From contig NZ_CP032509.1 of NCBI RefSeq assembly GCF_003952725.1, forward strand, positions 1,388,001 through 1,452,000: a stretch of DNA of 64,000 bases, read 5' to 3'. This DNA is from Georhizobium profundi. Its GTDB lineage: Bacteria; Pseudomonadota; Alphaproteobacteria; Rhizobiales; Rhizobiaceae. A program made the translations under genes and the position numbers. The notes below the pieces were generated by a model that made no database searches, was not told the DNA's origin, and saw only the letters and a program-made list of their open reading frames with translations. This document shows, piece after piece, positions 63,897 to 64,000 of this stretch (position 1 is the stretch's first letter; each line of letters begins with the position of its first letter).

Positions 63897-64000
63897 ATGA
63901 ACTGGAACATCTCCGCCTGGTCGATCCGCAACCCGGTTCCGTCCATTCTTCTCTTCGTCGTGCTGGTGGTGCTTGGTTGGGTCTCATTCCTGAACCTACC
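63897..64000 (+). CDS. RND efflux transporter permease, 5' end only
   Basis: The first 34 residues (starting MNWNISAWSIRNPVPSILLF) include the family entry and the start of the first transmembrane helix. The gene runs off the window. It starts two bases after the adaptor stop, so the pair is one operon under the TetR gene upstream. Substrate cannot be judged from this fragment. Confidence 0.85.
   Translation, partial: MNWNISAWSIRNPVPSILLFVVLVVLGWVSFLNL

Overview
The window reads as chromosomal DNA from a high-GC alphaproteobacterium, most likely of the order Hyphomicrobiales (Rhizobiales). Pointers are an ExoD-family protein, HWE-type and NarL-type kinases, DUF2076 and DUF3618 proteins, and tightly overlapped ATGA-coupled operons. 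The combination of an RTX-tailed animal-type heme peroxidase with a multicopper oxidase recalls Mn(II)-oxidising marine members such as Aurantimonas. That link is inference from gene content; no taxonomic marker gene is present.

Layout. (1) 1-6.0 kb: an aromatic catabolic cluster. A minus-strand run encodes an FAD hydroxylase, an aryl-CoA ligase, gentisate 1,2-dioxygenase and a GST, then the first codons of another gene. Divergent to it are a hotdog thioesterase and an IclR regulator. Together they fit the CoA-thioester route salicylate -> salicylyl-CoA -> gentisyl-CoA -> gentisate -> maleylpyruvate. (2) 6.1-8.9 kb: DUF2076, ExoD, a LysR regulator and a cytochrome c'. (3) 9.3-42.7 kb: a large block on extracellular oxidation and secretion, bounded on each side by a paralogous NarL-type kinase/response-regulator pair. 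Inside it are a 2,287-aa heme peroxidase with RTX repeats; a type I secretion ABC transporter, a second giant RTX protein and an HlyD-type adaptor; a Tat-exported multicopper oxidase followed by a Sco-cytochrome c fusion with a His-rich tail; and a type II secretion cluster (gspFGHIJKLM, a GspC-like gene, gspE on the opposite strand, gspD, gspO). (4) 42.8-50.0 kb: a Gly/Asp-rich secreted protein, a YhaO/YhaN-type nuclease-SMC pair and a PAS/HWE kinase. (5) 50.1-59.4 kb: an SDR, two envelope-stress-type small membrane proteins, and a terminal oxidase locus (coxII, fused coxI-III, a 4-TM protein, a ferric-reductase-like flavoprotein, a 29-aa membrane peptide, plus CtaG-like and CopD-like membrane proteins). 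(6) 59.6-64 kb: a large-subunit catalase, and a TetR-regulated RND efflux pump whose permease runs off the end.

How it may work together. The peroxidase and the giant RTX protein end in the same serralysin-type module, so both are probably cargo of the adjacent type I exporter. The multicopper oxidase has a Tat signal and lies divergent to the type II secretion operon; Tat plus type II export is the route implicated in Mn(II)-oxidase export in Pseudomonas putida. The block can therefore be read as two extracellular oxidases with two dedicated exporters under two related two-component systems. The Mn(II) substrate is a hypothesis.

Data quality. Three minus-strand genes (gentisate dioxygenase, Sco-cytochrome c, multicopper oxidase) are each broken by one missing base in a C or G run. 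In each case adding one base restores a textbook protein. This pattern suggests homopolymer undercalling in the assembly rather than three independent pseudogenes. No tRNA, rRNA, insertion sequence or CRISPR array was seen.
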